Below, one piece after another: positions 6,288 to 9,123 of a stretch of 9,123 nucleotides of DNA. The number at the start of each line of letters is the position of its first letter. Positions within the stretch are counted from its first letter, which is position 1. A program made the translations under genes and the position numbers. A model generated the notes under the pieces. It saw nothing but the letters and a program-made list of their open reading frames with translations, was not told where the DNA came from and did no database searches. The stretch comes from Bacteroidales bacterium (GTDB lineage Bacteria > Bacteroidota > Bacteroidia > Bacteroidales > WCHB1-69). The DNA lies in the NCBI GenBank assembly GCA_028683685.1, contig JAQUHH010000078.1, positions 1 through 9,123 on the forward strand, written 5' to 3'.

Positions 6288-7673
6288 ATGAAATTAAAAA
6301 GCAGTTTGATAATAGCCCTGCTATTTTTTTTAACAGGATCTCATGCCCAAAAAATATATAGCCAAGGGGGAAAATATGGTGTAACCGACACGAATGGAAG
6401 AATTGTAACTGAATTAAAATATGATTCGGTTTACATCACTAAACAGGAAAAGGATGAAGAGGGGGGTAATAAATTTGTAATTACCAAAAAGGATCACAAA
6501 TACGGAATTGTTCTTTTCCCATCGGATACATTGCCAATAATTATTGAGCCAAAATTTGATACCATTTTTCAATATGAAGATGATTATATTGTTTTAAACC
6601 AATTTGTAATGTGGGGATTTATCACCTATAATTCAACCAGTAAAGCAACAGACAATTTACGTATGTTTTCCGATTATCGGATAAACATTTCAAAAGTGTT
6701 TATCTCGGAGATGGAGTATGATAAAATTGATCGCAGATATTTATATAAAGATGATAAGTGTGGGTATCTTTATTTAACCACGGAAACATATCTGAATGGA
6801 AAATCATTTTCTGAATATTGTATAATTCCAGCAATTTATGACGAATTTCATTACAATAAAAAAGGGAGCGGTTTCACTGGTTCTTATAAAACTGGGGTTG
6901 AACTTGAAATAAAATATTACACACTATTTAAAGTGGTTAAAGATGGATATGTCAATTATCTTTCTGTGAACAATCGATCTGCCAAGGATTCCTTCAAAAC
7001 ACTTTTTCCTTACATTTATAAAAACGAAGAGGTTTCGTATTTAGATAATGATCTTTTTATGATCAATAAGCTGGGAAAACCATTGATACTATATAGTGCT
7101 ATTGATTCCTCTTATCATCAATTAAAAGATGAACAAGGGAAAGATGTTTTTTTAGATAAAAATTACAGATATTGGATAAATGATTATTGTGTTTATAATT
7201 CAATAACCAAATCAATAGACTCAATGATAATAATAAGTGGTCTTAATGGTAGCGATAATAATGTCAATAGAGTTGCACTCTTTGTAAATACAAAAAATGG
7301 TTCCACTATTATTTTTAATAGTGATGAAGAAGACTGGTGTGCAACATTTGCTGATAAATTTTATGTTAAATATAAATTACCAACGATAATCTCAATATCA
7401 AAAGGAAATAGGAAAAGTGGCAGATTTATTGGTGAATATCAATTTCTTTCCTATCCAGATAAGAGAGAAATATTTAGGGGAACACATTACGGGGGTGAGA
7501 AAATTACACTTAATTATCCAAATGAAGATGATTATAATTGTTGCTGTAAATATATTGAAATTTGCCGAGGTTCAGACCATGAAACTTTGGGTTTTATCAA
7601 TATGCTAACTCTCGAATATGTGAAAAGAAGACCTTGGGGTTGTAAAAAATCACGCTATCAAATTAGCAGATAA
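6288..7673 (+). CDS. exported WG-repeat protein 3, candidate immunity protein
   Basis: The 461-residue product has a signal peptide (K2, K4, hydrophobic 7-15, SHA then QK, cleaved after A20). WG-type repeats sit at KYG 29-31, KYG 71-73 and MWG 108-110, the same positions as in WG protein 1, plus a KCG variant near 157-159. The C-terminus again has CCC at 418-420 and RP-W-G-C ending at 452, but its DNA differs from WG genes 1 and 2 over this region. ATG 6288 is chosen over TTG 6264, which lies inside the preceding module and would add 8 residues before the signal peptide. No Shine-Dalgarno is visible, and translation may depend on ribosomes ending at 6283. That coupling could be weakened by the nonsense codon upstream. 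Periplasmic immunity is inferred from context. Confidence 0.85.
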   Translation: MKLKSSLIIALLFFLTGSHAQKIYSQGGKYGVTDTNGRIVTELKYDSVYITKQEKDEEGGNKFVITKKDHKYGIVLFPSDTLPIIIEPKFDTIFQYEDDYIVLNQFVMWGFITYNSTSKATDNLRMFSDYRINISKVFISEMEYDKIDRRYLYKDDKCGYLYLTTETYLNGKSFSEYCIIPAIYDEFHYNKKGSGFTGSYKTGVELEIKYYTLFKVVKDGYVNYLSVNNRSAKDSFKTLFPYIYKNEEVSYLDNDLFMINKLGKPLILYSAIDSSYHQLKDEQGKDVFLDKNYRYWINDYCVYNSITKSIDSMIIISGLNGSDNNVNRVALFVNTKNGSTIIFNSDEEDWCATFADKFYVKYKLPTIISISKGNRKSGRFIGEYQFLSYPDKREIFRGTHYGGEKITLNYPNEDDYNCCCKYIEICRGSDHETLGFINMLTLEYVKRRPWGCKKSRYQISR

Positions 7674-7694
7674 CATTAATAAACACTTAACTAG

Positions 7695-7964
7695 ATGGCA
7701 AAATCTAATATTAGACGTAATACAATATTTTGGCATGGAAAAAGCATCCTATCCACTGCAATGGAAGGCTACAGTTATGGCACAGAGCGAGGACAAATAC
7801 GAGATATTACCGATCATAATCACATTATTCCCCTATATGATTTTGGAGTTGGAGTGTATGATTTTGATATGAGTAAAATACAGCCGATGATTGAACTTGC
7901 AAAACAGGAATCGGAAAAGCATGTTAATGATTTTTTCAAAAAAACAGGAGAAAAAGTGATATGA
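7695..7964 (+). CDS. stand-alone patatin C-terminal module 3 (subtype B)
   Basis: This 89-aa intact copy has a short leader MAKSNIRRNTIFW that aligns with the Y-K-K-N-K-S-T-I-W region of the patatin, then GKSIL, AMEGYSYG, TERGQIRD, HNHIIPLY, FGVGVYDFD. The first codons ATGGCAAAA also resemble the patatin's own start (484). No signal peptide or catalytic residue is present. An extra A in the A-run before the stop, relative to the copy at 4181, shifts the ending by two residues (VI), so the TGA at 7962 overlaps the next gene's ATG at 7961. No clear Shine-Dalgarno precedes it. The gene starts 21 nt after WG gene 3. The possible roles are those given for the copy at 4181. Confidence 0.82.
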   Translation: MAKSNIRRNTIFWHGKSILSTAMEGYSYGTERGQIRDITDHNHIIPLYDFGVGVYDFDMSKIQPMIELAKQESEKHVNDFFKKTGEKVI

Positions 7965-7972
7965 AGAAAATA
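7742..7972 (+). repeat. subtype B module repeat, copy 2
   Basis: This is the partner of 4231-4460, and similarity runs into the first codons (ATGAARAAAATA) of the next WG gene. The WG genes that follow the two copies diverge almost at once, so the homology block covers the module plus the junction. Confidence 0.85.
7946..7950 (+). promoter_or_regulatory. AGGAG ribosome site inside module 3, for WG protein 4
   Basis: AGGAG lies 10 nt before ATG 7961, within the last codons of the preceding module. Together with the 4-nt ATGA overlap, it points to coupled translation. Confidence 0.45.
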
Positions 7973-9123
7973 TTTTTAACCTTGGGACTGGTAGTCCTAT
8001 TCACAAATGTAATAATTTCACAATCTAATGATTTATGCCAGGACTTTAGGGATACTGTTTACGCGGTACAATTAAAGACTAAAAAAATATCTATAAATAC
8101 TTACAGAGACGATTCTGGTAAAATTAAATCATTTACTGCAAAAATGCTTGATGCGAACAATTTCAATATTGAGTATAATTATTGGTCAAAAGGGAATGGG
8201 CCAAATGGGTTTTTAAACGGAATGTTAAAAGTTGAACTTACAGCTGTGTTACGTTTAGGACCATCAACAAATTCGACATATTGCAAAACTGATGGATATG
8301 GGATTATTGATACAACTGGCAATATTGTAGTGCCTTGTTTTTATTATGATGTGGACTTCCTTTCGACAAATGAAAATACTCCTGACGAATTTAGGTATTT
8401 TATATTTAAAAGAAACAATACGACAGGCATCCTGAATGCCGAAGGCAAGGTACTGTATAGTTTTAAACGAAATCTGGTCACAATTATTGATGAAAAATTT
8501 AATGATGAACACAGAGTGTACGATTACCAAATAATAACCAATAAAGATTATTCTCATTATTTTGCATATAGCTATAATGAAGATAAGGTTGGACTGGTTT
8601 CGTTGTTGAAAGGTGAACAGATTTTACCTCCGATATATGACAAAATTGACGTTTATACGAATTTTGCCATTTGCACAAAAAACGATTCCGTATTTGCTTT
8701 TGAATTTAAAACCGAAAAAATGTCCAAAGCATACAAAGGCATTTGGCTAAGCAATGATCGGAAAGTATTTATTGTGCAAAACATGGATGATCATAGATTC
8801 TTTGCGTGTAATGATGTATTTGATGTGACCAACTCCCTGAACTACACTTTTAATCGGGATTTTATGGCTTGTTACTTCAAAAAAGAGATGATTGTTTTTG
8901 AAAAGGGCAAGTGTGGTGTTATTAATACAGACGGACAAACGATTATTCCATTTAAATACGACGATATTTATTTTTTAGATATTAATAATGATGATTATTA
9001 TTATAATGTAGAATATTATTGGGTAAAAAAAGACGGTTTATGGGCTATAAGCGATAAAAAAGGCTCTCTCTTAACGGGTTTTGATTTTGTGGATGTGGAA
9101 AAGTATAATCAGATAAATTTCGA
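7961..9123 (+). CDS. exported WG-repeat protein 4, divergent, truncated by the window end
   Basis: The frame opens at ATG 7961 and stays open to the last base (387 complete codons), so the gene is 3'-partial. A signal peptide is clear: K2-K3, hydrophobic 4-19, IIS then QS, cleaved after S20. WG-like repeats are GYGIID near 112-117 followed by VVPCFYYD, GLVSLL near 211 with ILPPIYD, KCGVIN near 317-322 with IIPFKYD, and LWAIS near 360. These are more canonical WG repeats (I-x-P-x-x-Y-D) than those of proteins 1-3. The sequence is otherwise unlike them, and the three-Cys C-terminus is not reached. It occupies the same slot, directly behind a module copy, so it may be an immunity protein of another specificity. 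Confidence 0.8.
   Translation, partial: MKKIFLTLGLVVLFTNVIISQSNDLCQDFRDTVYAVQLKTKKISINTYRDDSGKIKSFTAKMLDANNFNIEYNYWSKGNGPNGFLNGMLKVELTAVLRLGPSTNSTYCKTDGYGIIDTTGNIVVPCFYYDVDFLSTNENTPDEFRYFIFKRNNTTGILNAEGKVLYSFKRNLVTIIDEKFNDEHRVYDYQIITNKDYSHYFAYSYNEDKVGLVSLLKGEQILPPIYDKIDVYTNFAICTKNDSVFAFEFKTEKMSKAYKGIWLSNDRKVFIVQNMDDHRFFACNDVFDVTNSLNYTFNRDFMACYFKKEMIVFEKGKCGVINTDGQTIIPFKYDDIYFLDINNDDYYYNVEYYWVKKDGLWAISDKKGSLLTGFDFVDVEKYNQINF

Noticed and set aside
2744..7673. WG proteins as lipoproteins or type IX secretion cargo
   Set aside because: No Cys follows the signal peptides at the cleavage site, and the C-termini of WG1-3 do not resemble a type IX sorting domain. They are better described as type I signal peptide proteins.

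Overview
The window most resembles a member of the Bacteroidota. The reasons are AT-rich DNA, mostly absent Shine-Dalgarno sequences, signal peptides ending in ...AQ or ...SQ, long secreted WG-repeat proteins, and TGA used as a normal stop. Every gene I can support is on the + strand, and gaps between genes run from a 4-nt overlap to about 21 nt. The window therefore reads as one continuing operon, cut at both ends. There is no gene-free stretch over 300 bases, and I see no tRNA, rRNA, CRISPR, insertion sequence or convincing terminator.

Layout: (1) 1-473, the 3' end of an unrecognised gene with higher GC than the rest. (2) 484-2730, a 748-aa patatin-like phospholipase with an intact Ser82/Asp552 dyad, a very large insertion between the two catalytic residues, and a C-terminal module of about 84 aa (M665 to the end). 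(3) 2744-9123, an array alternating between genes for exported WG-repeat proteins (2744-4177, 4449-6002, 6288-7673, and 7961 to the window end) and short stand-alone copies of the patatin C-terminal module (4181-4447, a pseudogene at 6020-6283, and 7695-7964). Counting the module on the patatin itself, every WG-repeat gene is directly preceded by one copy.

How the genes may work together (inference): a cytoplasmically made lipase with no signal peptide, followed by several diverged exported proteins each paired with an effector C-terminal fragment, looks like a toxin gene followed by an orphan-immunity array. Phospholipase effectors of contractile secretion systems are commonly neutralised by periplasmic immunity proteins, and orphan immunity genes in other systems are often accompanied by the 3' remnant of a displaced effector. 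No delivery machinery is visible here, so the toxin/immunity reading is a hypothesis. The repeated architecture, the nonsense codon in one module and the mosaic similarity among the WG genes are read directly from the sequence.
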